Assembly: GCF_014201825.1 (NCBI RefSeq)
Contig: NZ_JACHFJ010000006.1
Location: forward strand, 83,262 to 147,261
From: Acidocella aromatica
GTDB lineage: Bacteria; Pseudomonadota; Alphaproteobacteria; Acetobacterales; Acetobacteraceae
DNA: 64,000 nt
Direction of reading: 5' to 3'
Shown: in pieces, positions 9,701 to 16,023 of the stretch
Layout of the letters: each line of letters begins with the position of its first letter
Numbering within the stretch: position 1 is the stretch's first letter
Notes under the pieces: model-generated
The model's database searches: none
The model's input: only the letters and a program-made list of their open reading frames with translations
What the model was told of the DNA's origin: nothing
Translations under genes and position numbers: made by a program

Positions 9701-9965
9701 GACTTTCGTCAATCACATCGTCTCGATTGCTCGTGAAAACGATGTCGTGATGGCGCAGGTGGAAAACAACTCCCGCGAGCAGGCACTGAAGGGAAACTTG
9801 CCCGGAGCGGTGCAGCAGGGAGTGGTTCGAGCGCTGACATCCCATCAAAAACTGGCGACCTTGGTGCTGAAGTCCGACCGCCAAGCCATGTCCGGCCTGA
9901 CCGACGTAATTTACGAGTTGATCAGGGAGCGCCGCGACATCGATTTGGACGACATCGGTGCTTGA
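6738..9965 (+). CDS. hsdR: Type I restriction enzyme subunit HsdR
   Basis: A 1,075-residue restriction and translocation subunit. The N-terminal PD-(D/E)xK nuclease shows IDLVLFINGIPVATVELK near residues 138-155. The helicase-like motor follows, with Walker A (QSAGSGKTS, near 312), the DEAH box (VIIDEAHASQ, near 427) and FAFTGTPK (near 479). The C-terminus is an all-helical region that docks on the methyltransferase. All catalytic motifs appear intact, so the system should be restriction-competent if assembled. The last 8 bp overlap the start of the transposase gene, which is unusual for restriction operons and ties mobility to the defence genes. Confidence 0.95.
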   Translation: MSDTAHQEKHFEAYVVSKLEAQGWKVGNTLQYDTERALYADDLIAWLEATQPEKWTKLQKDNGERARDILMDRLAKALEQHGTMHVIRNGFSIAGCGHIDLTEAAPEDKRNDKVLKRYAANILRVVPQLEYHPTRKLAIDLVLFINGIPVATVELKTDFTQSAEAAMEQYKTDRLPYDPKTKRREPLLTFKRGAVVHFAMSDSDIQMATKLDGENTTFLPFNQGNDGHAGNPPREDKEYPVAYFWESICQRDAWLRIFHSFVYVEKKDVVDLKGNWSKKETLIFPRYHQWESVNAMIADSRANGPGMQYLADQSAGSGKTSTISWMAHDLVKLRRDNGEAIFNSVIIVTDRNVLDSQLQDAVKQIDHQFGVIAAIDRQKSSKSKSKQLAEALLANTPIIVVTIQTFPYAMEAIVTEKSLKDKSFAVIIDEAHASQTGSTAAKLQTALSMSGKGKMSTLTVEELLEELQKSRARPKNISYFAFTGTPKHSTLMLFGRPADPSRPASKTNLPEPFRRYPMRQAIEEGFILDVLKGYVPYKTAFNLAKQIGDRKRVSGKHAKRALAQWMSLHPTNVTQKVQFIIEHFHKNVEYRLDGKAKAMVVTSSRAAAVRYKKGFDKYIEKHPEYAGIHSLVAFSGKLTGKQVMHSDDERIAGEVFVVDEIEEFTEVSMNPGVTQDLRLAFERPEYRVMLVADKFQTGFDQPKLVAMYVDKKIANDVEIVQTFSRLNRIAPGKDEIFIIDFVNDPANVRRAFAMYDDGAQIDDMQDLNVVYEIKESLDGQGLYEAEDLAAFKEARFKTIRDITQAQEPQHKALYAATERPTRLFNQRLKMLREAVNTWESAYEKAHRQGDQAGMKTADHHRREHADQIKSIMTFKSGLGRFCRTYAYIAQLIDFGDPELENYASFAKLLQKRLNGEPPESVDLKGLVLTGFDIKGKDDAAGDEDEPPVLKPVGPGTGGGKSDDPHYLNEIIDRLNHLFGDATPLRDQATFVNHIVSIARENDVVMAQVENNSREQALKGNLPGAVQQGVVRALTSHQKLATLVLKSDRQAMSGLTDVIYELIRERRDIDLDDIGA

Positions 9966-11238
9966 TCTACTGAATCTTCCGGGCGTTGTTCCTGTCGATC
10001 TTCGTACAGGCAACAAGTGCATCATCGTTGTCGCCAACGTGGACGATGGTGATTTGCAGCAATGCCCTGATTGCAACAAACCCATGTACCGGCATGGACG
10101 CAGAACGAATGTGTTCGCAGATACGCCGATGCAAATGCAGCCGGTACGTTTGGAAATCTCCCGGCCACGCTATCGCTGCACAAGCTGCGGAGCAATGGTC
10201 ACCCCTGAATTGACGTTTCTGGATGAAAAGCGCCGGGCGACAAAACGGTTGGTGGACGCCATTCGGGAGCGCTGCCTTGGAATGACCTTCCATGCGCTCG
10301 CCGAGCAAACCGGTTTGGCAGTCAATACCATCAAGAGCATCGCCCAAGACTTGATCGCGGATTTGGAGCGCACGGTTCTCTATGAAACGCCCGTCATCAT
10401 GGGTATCGATGAAGTCAATCTGGCAGGTGAGATGCGGTGCGTCATCACCAATCTAGCGACGAACAACGCCTTTCAGATGCTTGAGTTTCGGACCCAAGAG
10501 CATCTGAAGCCATTCTTCAAGAACCTGCCCGACAGGGAAAAGGTGGAATGGGTCTGCACGGACATGTGGCGGCCGTTCAAGCGATCATTCAGCAAATACT
10601 TGCCCAATGCTCGCCTGGTCATCGACAAGTTCCATGTGGTTGCAATGGCATCAGAAGCGCTGGAAACGGTGCGCAAGAAGCACCAAGCTACGCTGGACAA
10701 GACGGAACGTATCAAGGTCAAGAAGTCGATCCGGTGGCTTACCTTGAAGCGACCCCACAACCTCTCGTCGGCCGAAGTTGAAGCGTTGGCGGTTGTCCGG
10801 CAAGTGATCCCTGACCTTGCTTTGGCCTATGACTTCAAGGAGGCTTTCTACCGAATTTACGATGATCCGGTCAAGGAGTCGGCCATGCGGGCGTTCGAGG
10901 CTTGGGAAAACTCATTGCCGGATGAGCTAGATGGTTTCCGTAGTCTGGCCAAGACAGTCCACAATCATTATGACGACATCTTTGCCTACTGGGACTCGCC
11001 AAGCCGAATCACGAACGCATACACAGAAGGCTTGAATGGGCTGACCAAGGTCGCTAACCGCATGGGGCGGGGATATAGCTACGAGATCATTCGGGCGAAG
11101 ATGCTGTATGCCAAGTATGCACGGAGGGTCGGGAGCGGTGTTCGAGTAGCGGAGAAGACGGGCGGCTCTGAAACCGTCGAGTACGGCCCGCATATTCCAA
11201 CCTTGGTTGAGATGGCGGAATCTGGTGGCCTGGATTAG
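9958..11238 (+). CDS. ISL3-family transposase
   Basis: A 426-residue transposase starting at GTG 9958, inside the end of hsdR. The N-terminal zinc ribbon uses C36-x2-C39 and C74-x2-C77. A helix-turn-helix follows (FHALAEQTGLAVNTIKSIAQ). The DDE catalytic triad is visible as D151 (IMGIDEV), D202 (VCTDMW) and E357 (NAYTEGLNG, then KVANRMGRGYSYEII), as expected for the ISL3 family. There is no Shine-Dalgarno sequence beyond what lies in hsdR, so its translation likely depends on ribosomes finishing hsdR. That would keep transposase low and co-expressed with the cargo. Confidence 0.95.
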   Translation: MLDLLNLPGVVPVDLRTGNKCIIVVANVDDGDLQQCPDCNKPMYRHGRRTNVFADTPMQMQPVRLEISRPRYRCTSCGAMVTPELTFLDEKRRATKRLVDAIRERCLGMTFHALAEQTGLAVNTIKSIAQDLIADLERTVLYETPVIMGIDEVNLAGEMRCVITNLATNNAFQMLEFRTQEHLKPFFKNLPDREKVEWVCTDMWRPFKRSFSKYLPNARLVIDKFHVVAMASEALETVRKKHQATLDKTERIKVKKSIRWLTLKRPHNLSSAEVEALAVVRQVIPDLALAYDFKEAFYRIYDDPVKESAMRAFEAWENSLPDELDGFRSLAKTVHNHYDDIFAYWDSPSRITNAYTEGLNGLTKVANRMGRGYSYEIIRAKMLYAKYARRVGSGVRVAEKTGGSETVEYGPHIPTLVEMAESGGLD

Positions 11239-11449
11239 GCGGCGATAAGAGTTCCTACCTCGCTTCGCTGCGGGATCGAGCCGAGGCTGCGTTTTATTGG
11301 AAAACCGGGCCATATGGACATGAATTCCAACCAACAACACCTTGCGTTTGATCTGGCTTGATTGGCAATTTCCAACCAGCAGGCTGGCAGAACTTCAGGC
11401 CGATTCAACTGCAAAATTGCTCGATTCCAACCCTAGTTTGCAAATAGCC
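11239..11449. repeat. Right end of the transposon with subterminal repeats and inverted repeat
   Basis: This non-coding 211 bp holds three copies of TTCCAACC (11325-11332, 11370-11377, 11425-11432), spaced 45 and 55 bp. The last lies inside the right terminal inverted repeat (11422-11449). On the left end, in the opposite orientation as expected, are GGTGGAA (3377), GGTTGAC (3422) and GGTTGGA (3468), spaced 45 and 46 bp. These look like ordered transposase-binding sites at both ends. Confidence 0.6.
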
Positions 11450-11457
11450 CTAAAATG
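11450..11457. repeat. Target-site duplication, right copy
   Basis: CTAAAATG, identical to 3351-3358. Joining the two flanks with a single copy restores the uninterrupted sequence whose homologue is at 59.8 kb. Confidence 0.9.
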
Positions 11458-11469
11458 GTAAGACCCCAC

Positions 11470-11488
11470 CTAATGTCCTGGGCATTAG
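11470..11488. promoter_or_regulatory. Candidate LysR-binding dyad upstream of the TDT exporter
   Basis: CTAATG-N7-CATTAG is a perfect 6-bp dyad containing the T-N11-A pattern of LysR sites. It is conserved at 59842-59860 as CTAATG-N7-CGTTAG, upstream of the thiosulfate operon. It lies 235 bp before the exporter start. Before the transposon inserted it was within ~220 bp of the LysR gene. Confidence 0.55.
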
Positions 11489-11655
11489 AAAGGAGGCGGC
11501 AGGCTACCGCCTACGCCAGACATCCGTGACACCTTGCCGCTCCCCTCACCGCTCCTCAAGTGTAAACAACCCATTGGCAGGGGGCACGGCGCGTTGCGCG
11601 CCATATTCCCACCGCCCAAAAATCATCAATTTTAAAAATGATAACAAGAGATACA

Positions 11656-11671
11656 ATCCATTATACAAATG
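11656..11671 (-). promoter_or_regulatory. Candidate operator shared with 2293-2341
   Basis: Read leftward this is CATTTGTATAATGGAT, 15 of 16 bases like the arm at 2293-2308. It sits 51 bp before the exporter ATG, where a repressor could block transcription. The SqrR/BigR-like regulator at 14.3 kb is the natural candidate. Confidence 0.45.
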
Positions 11672-11722
11672 GCTTTATACTCTCTAGATCTCCGCCCAGC
11701 CACCGGCAGAAAGGATCAGGTC

Positions 11723-12901
11723 ATGTTCGGTATCAGCAGACCCTTTGCCCATCACGACCATCCGAGCGAGATCGTCCGGCAATTCACGCCGAACTGGTTC
11801 ACCGTGACGATGGGAACCGGCGTCTTGGCTCTGGCGCTCAACCAGTTTCCGCTGGCGCAACCGGCGCTGCACAGGCTGGGGGCGATCATCTGGCAGGCGA
11901 ATATCGGTCTCTTCACCCTTTGCACCGTTCTGTATGTGGCGCGCTGGATCTTCTACCCCCATTCAGCGGTAAAGATCTTCAGCCATCCGGTCATGCCGAT
12001 GTTCCTCGGCGCGATCCCGATGGGGCTTGCGACTATCGTCAACGGCTTCCTCGCCTTTGGCATCGGCGCCTATGGGGCGCAGGCGATCGCCATCGCCCAG
12101 GCTTTATGGTGGGTGGATGCCGGGCTTGCCGCCGGCATCGGGCTGCTGGTGCCGTACATGATGTTCACGCGGCAGGAACACAGCATCGAAAACATGACCG
12201 CCGTCTGGCTGCTGCCGATCGTGGCCTGCGAAGTGACCTCGGCAAGCGGCGGGCTGCTCGCGCCGCACTTGGCGGACCACATCGCCGCCGCGCATCTGCT
12301 GTTCACCTGTTATCTGTTCTGGGCGCTCTCGGTGCCGCTGGCCATGGGTATTCTGGTCATCCTGTTCCTGCGCCTGGTGCTGCATAAGCTGCCGCGGCGG
12401 GATATGGCGGTTTCCACATGGCTGGCCCTGGGCCCGCTTGGCACCGGCGCCCTGGCGCTGCTTGTGCTGGGGCATGACGCCCCGTCCATTCTGGGCGCTG
12501 TCGGCATGGCGGACATCGGCACCGTGGCGCAGGGGATCGGCCTGATCGGCGGGCTGGTGATCTGGGGTTACGGCGCTTGGTGGCTCGTGATGGCCGTGGC
12601 CATAACCTTCTCCTATCTGCGCGAGGGACTGCCCTTCAACATGGGCTGGTGGGGCTTCACCTTCCCGCTGGGTGTGTTCACTCTGGCGACATTGAGCCTA
12701 GGGGGGCAGACCGGCATGAGCTTCTTCACCGTCCTCGGGGCAGTGCTGGTCGTCGCCCTCGTGGGGTTCTGGCTGATCGTCGCTACCCAGACCTTCATCG
12801 GCGCTTACAAGGGACATCTGTTCGCCGCCCCCTGCCTGAACAGCGCTTCCAGACTCTCAAAGGAAACAGGGCTGCCGGCAGCAACGGCCTCCGCGCGTTG
12901 A
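11723..12901 (+). CDS. TDT-family (TehA/SLAC1/Ssu1-like) anion exporter
   Basis: A 392-residue membrane protein with about ten helices. The stretch FTPNWFTVTMGTG near residue 20 is the hallmark of tellurite-resistance/dicarboxylate transporters, a family that includes the sulfite exporter Ssu1 and plant anion channels. The ATG at 11723 has AAAGGA 7 bases upstream and is preferred to an in-frame ATG 54 bp earlier. Next to sulfide:quinone oxidoreductase, sulfite or another sulfur oxyanion is a reasonable substrate, but the sequence alone does not prove it. It was formerly divergent from the LysR gene at 3262. Confidence 0.8.
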   Translation: MFGISRPFAHHDHPSEIVRQFTPNWFTVTMGTGVLALALNQFPLAQPALHRLGAIIWQANIGLFTLCTVLYVARWIFYPHSAVKIFSHPVMPMFLGAIPMGLATIVNGFLAFGIGAYGAQAIAIAQALWWVDAGLAAGIGLLVPYMMFTRQEHSIENMTAVWLLPIVACEVTSASGGLLAPHLADHIAAAHLLFTCYLFWALSVPLAMGILVILFLRLVLHKLPRRDMAVSTWLALGPLGTGALALLVLGHDAPSILGAVGMADIGTVAQGIGLIGGLVIWGYGAWWLVMAVAITFSYLREGLPFNMGWWGFTFPLGVFTLATLSLGGQTGMSFFTVLGAVLVVALVGFWLIVATQTFIGAYKGHLFAAPCLNSASRLSKETGLPAATASAR

Positions 12902-12937
12902 GGTGATGCTTAAAATGCCGGGCAGCGCATCAAGCCG

Positions 12938-12966
12938 TGACGGGGAGGCTACGCACCTCCCCGTCA
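12938..12966. terminator. Bidirectional terminator
   Basis: A perfect 11-bp stem (TGACGGGGAGG pairing with CCTCCCCGTCA) with a 7-base loop sits between the convergent exporter and sqr genes. There is no strong T-run, so strength is uncertain. Confidence 0.7.
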
Positions 12967-12975
12967 ACCATTTGT

Positions 12976-14262
12976 TTACGGCGTGCCGCTCTCATCCTCG
13001 AACTTATGAATATGAAGTTGATTCAGAAGATAGCGCTCATAGAACGGCTCGCTCTTGCCGACCCTGATCTTGTGCAGGAAGTATTTCTCGAACCCGACCT
13101 TCGCCATATGCACCCATTTGCCGCGCGCCGCCCAGTTGGCGTTGCGCGGCGGAATCTGCGGCTGCGCCACGAAAACAACACCGCCATCGCCAAAATCGGC
13201 CAAGCATACGGCATTCCAGCTCGGCTTGGTATGAACCTCGTCACCGCGCAGCAGCGCGCCGATATTGCGCACCGTCGCCGTTACCATGGATTCGATCATG
13301 AAGCCGGTTTTGGGCACACCAACCGGCACGGGCGTTTTGCCCGTGGGCGGAATGGCGACGCAAACGCCGATTGAGAACACGTTGGGGAATTTCGGGTTAC
13401 GCTGGTACGCATCGGCCTGGATGAAACCGCGCGGATTGGTCAGCCCCTCGATGCCGAACACCGCCTTCACACCACGGAACGCGGGCATCATCATCGAGTA
13501 GCTGAACGGCAGCTCATGGGCTGCCTTCAGGCTGGCGTCCTCGTTCAATTCCTCCACCACCATCTTGCCTTCGGTGATCTCCTTCACCCGGGCATTAGTG
13601 ATCCATTTGATGTGGCGCTCGCGCAGTTCGCTCTCCATCAGGCCCTTGGTGTCGCCCACACCGTCCAGGCCAAGATGCCCGATATACGGTTCCGGGGTCA
13701 CGAAGGTCATCGGCACCTTGTGGCGGAGTTTTCGTTTTTTCAGTTCCGTATCAAGGATAAAGGCAAACTCATAGGCCGGGCCGAAGCAGGACGCGCCCTG
13801 CACCGCGCCGATCACGATCGGCCCCGGATTTTCGCAGAATTTCTCGAAGGAGGCATGGGCCTGCTCGGCATGGCCGGTCTCGCAGATGGATTGGGTAAAT
13901 GCCTGCGGTCCGAGGCCTGGCACTTCGTCGAAGGCGAGTTCCGGCCCCGTGGCGATGACCAGATAGTCGTAAGCCACTGACCCGCCACCATTGAGCTCCA
14001 CCCGATTTTCCTCGGGGCTTAGGCGCTTCGCCCCCTCGGTGACGAAGCGGATCTGCTTCTTCTCCATCACCTTGGTCAGGTCCACCTCGATATCCTTGCG
14101 CTGGCGCCAACCGATCGCGACCCAAGGATTGGAGGGATAGAACTGATAAGATGGCGCCTTGCCGATGACGGTGATATGATCCTCCGCTCGCAGATGTTCG
14201 GACATTTCATACGCCATCAGGGTTCCGCCCAACCCTGCGCCCAGTATCGCAATCTCTGCCAT
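12976..14262 (-). CDS. sqr: Sulfide:quinone oxidoreductase
   Basis: A 428-residue membrane-attached flavoprotein that oxidises sulfide to polysulfide or persulfide and passes electrons to quinone. The FAD fingerprint GAGLGGTLMAYEM opens the chain. The three redox cysteines of the family are present: C127 (QSICETG), C159 (GAVQGASCFGPAYEF) and C353 (NAVCLADFGDGG). They match positions 128, 160 and 356 of the Acidithiobacillus ferrooxidans enzyme (434 residues). AAGGAAAC precedes the ATG. It is divergent from the persulfide-sensor-like ArsR gene, and the shared 64-bp intergenic region carries candidate operators. It ends at the common terminator with the TDT exporter. Confidence 0.92.
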   Translation of the reverse strand: MAEIAILGAGLGGTLMAYEMSEHLRAEDHITVIGKAPSYQFYPSNPWVAIGWRQRKDIEVDLTKVMEKKQIRFVTEGAKRLSPEENRVELNGGGSVAYDYLVIATGPELAFDEVPGLGPQAFTQSICETGHAEQAHASFEKFCENPGPIVIGAVQGASCFGPAYEFAFILDTELKKRKLRHKVPMTFVTPEPYIGHLGLDGVGDTKGLMESELRERHIKWITNARVKEITEGKMVVEELNEDASLKAAHELPFSYSMMMPAFRGVKAVFGIEGLTNPRGFIQADAYQRNPKFPNVFSIGVCVAIPPTGKTPVPVGVPKTGFMIESMVTATVRNIGALLRGDEVHTKPSWNAVCLADFGDGGVVFVAQPQIPPRNANWAARGKWVHMAKVGFEKYFLHKIRVGKSEPFYERYLLNQLHIHKFEDESGTP

Positions 14263-14299
14263 TGGTTCGTTTCCTTGTTATATTTTCGTATTGCAGTTA

Positions 14300-14332
14300 T
14301 ATTCTAAAATTCGTATATTCGCAATAATGAAT
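14300..14332. promoter_or_regulatory. Candidate SqrR/BigR operator between sqr and arsR-type gene
   Basis: The sequence contains ATTCGTATA (14309-14317), then ATTC-N8-GAAT (14317-14332), which fits the pattern described for SqrR-type repressors. The second site overlaps the regulator's ATG at 14327, so binding would block its own expression and probably sqr in the other direction. An extra ATTC half-site lies at 14301. Confidence 0.55.
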
Positions 14333-14671
14333 ATTGATCCAAAAGTCATGCACAATGCCGCCGGCCAGGCGAGTGAACTGCTGAAGTCACTCTCCAATCC
14401 ACATCGGCTGATGATCCTTTGCCAACTGCTGGAAGGGGAGCGTTCAGTCGGCGAGTTGGCGGCGTTTTTGGATCTGCGCAGCTCCACGGTATCGCAGCAT
14501 CTGGCGCTGCTGCGGCGGGAAGGGCTAGTTGCCGCCAGGCGCGAGGCCCAGACGATCTATTACGGCATCGTCAGCCCCCCTGCCCGGCGGATTTTGATAA
14601 CGCTGTTCGAGTTTTTCTGCGTGCCGGATGCACTGTGCGGCGGCGAGGCGGCTCCCACCAACGAGCAATAA
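14327..14671 (+). CDS. ArsR-family repressor of the BigR/SqrR persulfide-sensor type
   Basis: A 114-residue winged-helix repressor (LKSLSNPHRLMILCQLLEGE, then SSTVSQHLALLRREGLV). Two cysteines, C32 and C98, are 66 residues apart, exactly the spacing of the C41/C107 pair that forms a sulfur bridge in SqrR and of the pair in BigR. A metal-binding ELCVCDL motif is absent. With sqr divergent and a rhodanese directly downstream, a role in sensing sulfide-derived persulfides is likely. The ATG at 14327 fits the family length; no clear Shine-Dalgarno is present, so the start is less certain than the frame. Confidence 0.85.
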   Translation: MNIDPKVMHNAAGQASELLKSLSNPHRLMILCQLLEGERSVGELAAFLDLRSSTVSQHLALLRREGLVAARREAQTIYYGIVSPPARRILITLFEFFCVPDALCGGEAAPTNEQ

Positions 14672-14682
14672 AGGAAACGGAA

Positions 14683-15015
14683 ATGCTGTTCTTTACCGGG
14701 AAAAAGAAAGATCTGCGCGACTTCACGCCCAAGGAGCTGGAAACAGCTCTGGCCAAGGGCGAGGTGATTCTGGTGGATGTGCGCGAGCACGCCGAGCATC
14801 AGGCCGCATGCATCGAGGGCGCGATCTGCCATCCGCTCTCCAGCTTCGACCCCAACACTCTGCCCGAGGGCGATATCGTGCTGCATTGCGGCGTGGGCAA
14901 GCGCTCGGCCATGGCGGCGGAGAAATGCGCCAAGGCGGGCGTGAAGATCGCCGGGCATCTGGCGGGTGGCCTTAACGCCTGGGCTCAGGCGGGCCTGCCC
15001 GTCAAACGCCGCTAA
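14683..15015 (+). CDS. Single-domain rhodanese (sulfurtransferase)
   Basis: A 110-residue rhodanese. The active-site loop CGVGKRS holds the catalytic cysteine and closing basic residue; DVREHAEHQAACIEGA and GHLAGGLNAWAQAGLPV are the other family signatures. It probably moves persulfide sulfur produced by SQR. AAAGGAAA lies before the ATG and the gene starts 11 bp after the ArsR stop, so the two form one operon, continuing into the efflux genes 18 bp later. The start is placed at the Met that gives the usual short-rhodanese length. Confidence 0.9.
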   Translation: MLFFTGKKKDLRDFTPKELETALAKGEVILVDVREHAEHQAACIEGAICHPLSSFDPNTLPEGDIVLHCGVGKRSAMAAEKCAKAGVKIAGHLAGGLNAWAQAGLPVKRR

Positions 15016-15033
15016 AACTTCACGGGAGTCGCC

Positions 15034-16023
15034 ATGTCCATCTTGCGCTGGGCCTTTGCCCTGGGCGTGTGCGCCGCTGCGTCGGCGCAGGCGCAGCCAG
15101 CCAGCTTTACCGTCGCCACGGCCAGCATCGCCGACCAGAAAGCCGTGTTTGCCACGGTGGAGGCGGCGCATGTTGTCCCGGCGCGGGCACGCATTGGCGG
15201 CACCCTTACCTCTTACGAGGTGAAGTATGGCGACAGCGTACAGGCAGGCCAGCGGATCGCCATGATTGCCGACCCGGCCATGATCCAGCAACTTCAGACG
15301 CTGGATGCCGGCATCGCCGCCGCCAGGGCGCAACTCGCCCAGGCCAATATCGATTTCGCCCGCGCGCAGAAGCTGATCCTGACGGGCGCTGTATCGCGCG
15401 CGGTGTACGACCAGGCGCAGACAGGCGTTTCCGTCGCCACTTCCACGCTGAAGGCGAAGCGAGCGGAACGCGACACGCTGGCGCAGCAGATCAATGAAGG
15501 TGCCGTGTACGCCCCGGTGGCGGGGCGTGTGCTGCTTACCCCGCTGACCCAGGGCACGGTGGTGCAGGCGGGTGACAGCGTGGCGAGCATCGCCGAACAG
15601 GATTACGTGCTACGGCTCGATGTACCCGAGCATCATATCGATTACCTGCATGTGGGCGATATGGTGCGCGTGGCTGGAGACAAGCCGCTCTTTGCCAAAA
15701 TCGTGCTGGTCTATCCGCAGGTGGCCAACGGCCGGGTGGAAGCCGACGCCATCGCGCCCGATGTCGGCGATTATTTCGTCGGCCAGCGCATTGAGGTGTG
15801 GGTTTATGTTGGCTCACGCCCTGGCGTCGTCGTTCCCGCCAGCTTCATCGATACGCGCTTCGGCCTGGACTATGCCGATCTGCGCGCGCCTGATGGTCAT
15901 GCCATCGCCGTGCCCGTTCAGCGCGGCATGCCACAACCCACGCCGGAGTTGCCGGACGGCGTGGAAATCCTCTCCGGGCTGAAGACTGGCGATGTCCTGC
16001 TGCCGCCGGGCAGCGCACCATGA
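15034..16023 (+). CDS. RND efflux periplasmic adaptor subunit
   Basis: A 329-residue membrane-fusion protein. An N-terminal signal peptide (ending ASAQA) is followed by a lipoyl half (VVPARARIGGTLTSYEVKYGDSVQAGQ), a helical hairpin of Ala/Gln-rich heptads, the second lipoyl half (GAVYAPVAGRVL) and a beta-barrel domain. It bridges the inner-membrane pump encoded next to an outer-membrane channel; no channel gene is in this operon. Its stop overlaps the pump start (ATGA). Cotranscription with the persulfide-sensor repressor and rhodanese suggests it is induced by sulfur stress. Confidence 0.88.
   Translation: MSILRWAFALGVCAAASAQAQPASFTVATASIADQKAVFATVEAAHVVPARARIGGTLTSYEVKYGDSVQAGQRIAMIADPAMIQQLQTLDAGIAAARAQLAQANIDFARAQKLILTGAVSRAVYDQAQTGVSVATSTLKAKRAERDTLAQQINEGAVYAPVAGRVLLTPLTQGTVVQAGDSVASIAEQDYVLRLDVPEHHIDYLHVGDMVRVAGDKPLFAKIVLVYPQVANGRVEADAIAPDVGDYFVGQRIEVWVYVGSRPGVVVPASFIDTRFGLDYADLRAPDGHAIAVPVQRGMPQPTPELPDGVEILSGLKTGDVLLPPGSAP

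Larger units (their letters stand above)
3359..11449 (+). mobile_element. 8.1-kb ISL3-type transposon carrying a type I restriction-modification operon
   Basis: The element is bounded by 28-bp imperfect terminal inverted repeats (3359-3386 and 11422-11449, 23 of 28 positions matching, both beginning GGCTATTTGCA). These are flanked by an exact 8-bp direct repeat, CTAAAATG. Inside are four genes in one direction: hsdM, hsdS, hsdR and an ISL3-family transposase. Successive genes overlap by 4, 4 and 8 bp. Only one transposase and one pair of ends exist, so this is a single unit with cargo, not a composite of two insertion sequences. The uninterrupted form of the target is preserved at 59.7-59.87 kb. 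Intact ends and intact frames suggest recent insertion and possible mobility. Confidence 0.9.

Noticed and set aside
9081..10085. Leftward open frame spanning the hsdR-transposase junction
   Set aside because: Antisense to two clear genes and without recognisable motifs.
3359..11449. Composite transposon formed by two insertion sequences around the hsd genes
   Set aside because: Only one transposase gene and one pair of terminal repeats exist, and the target duplication lies at the outer ends of the whole unit.
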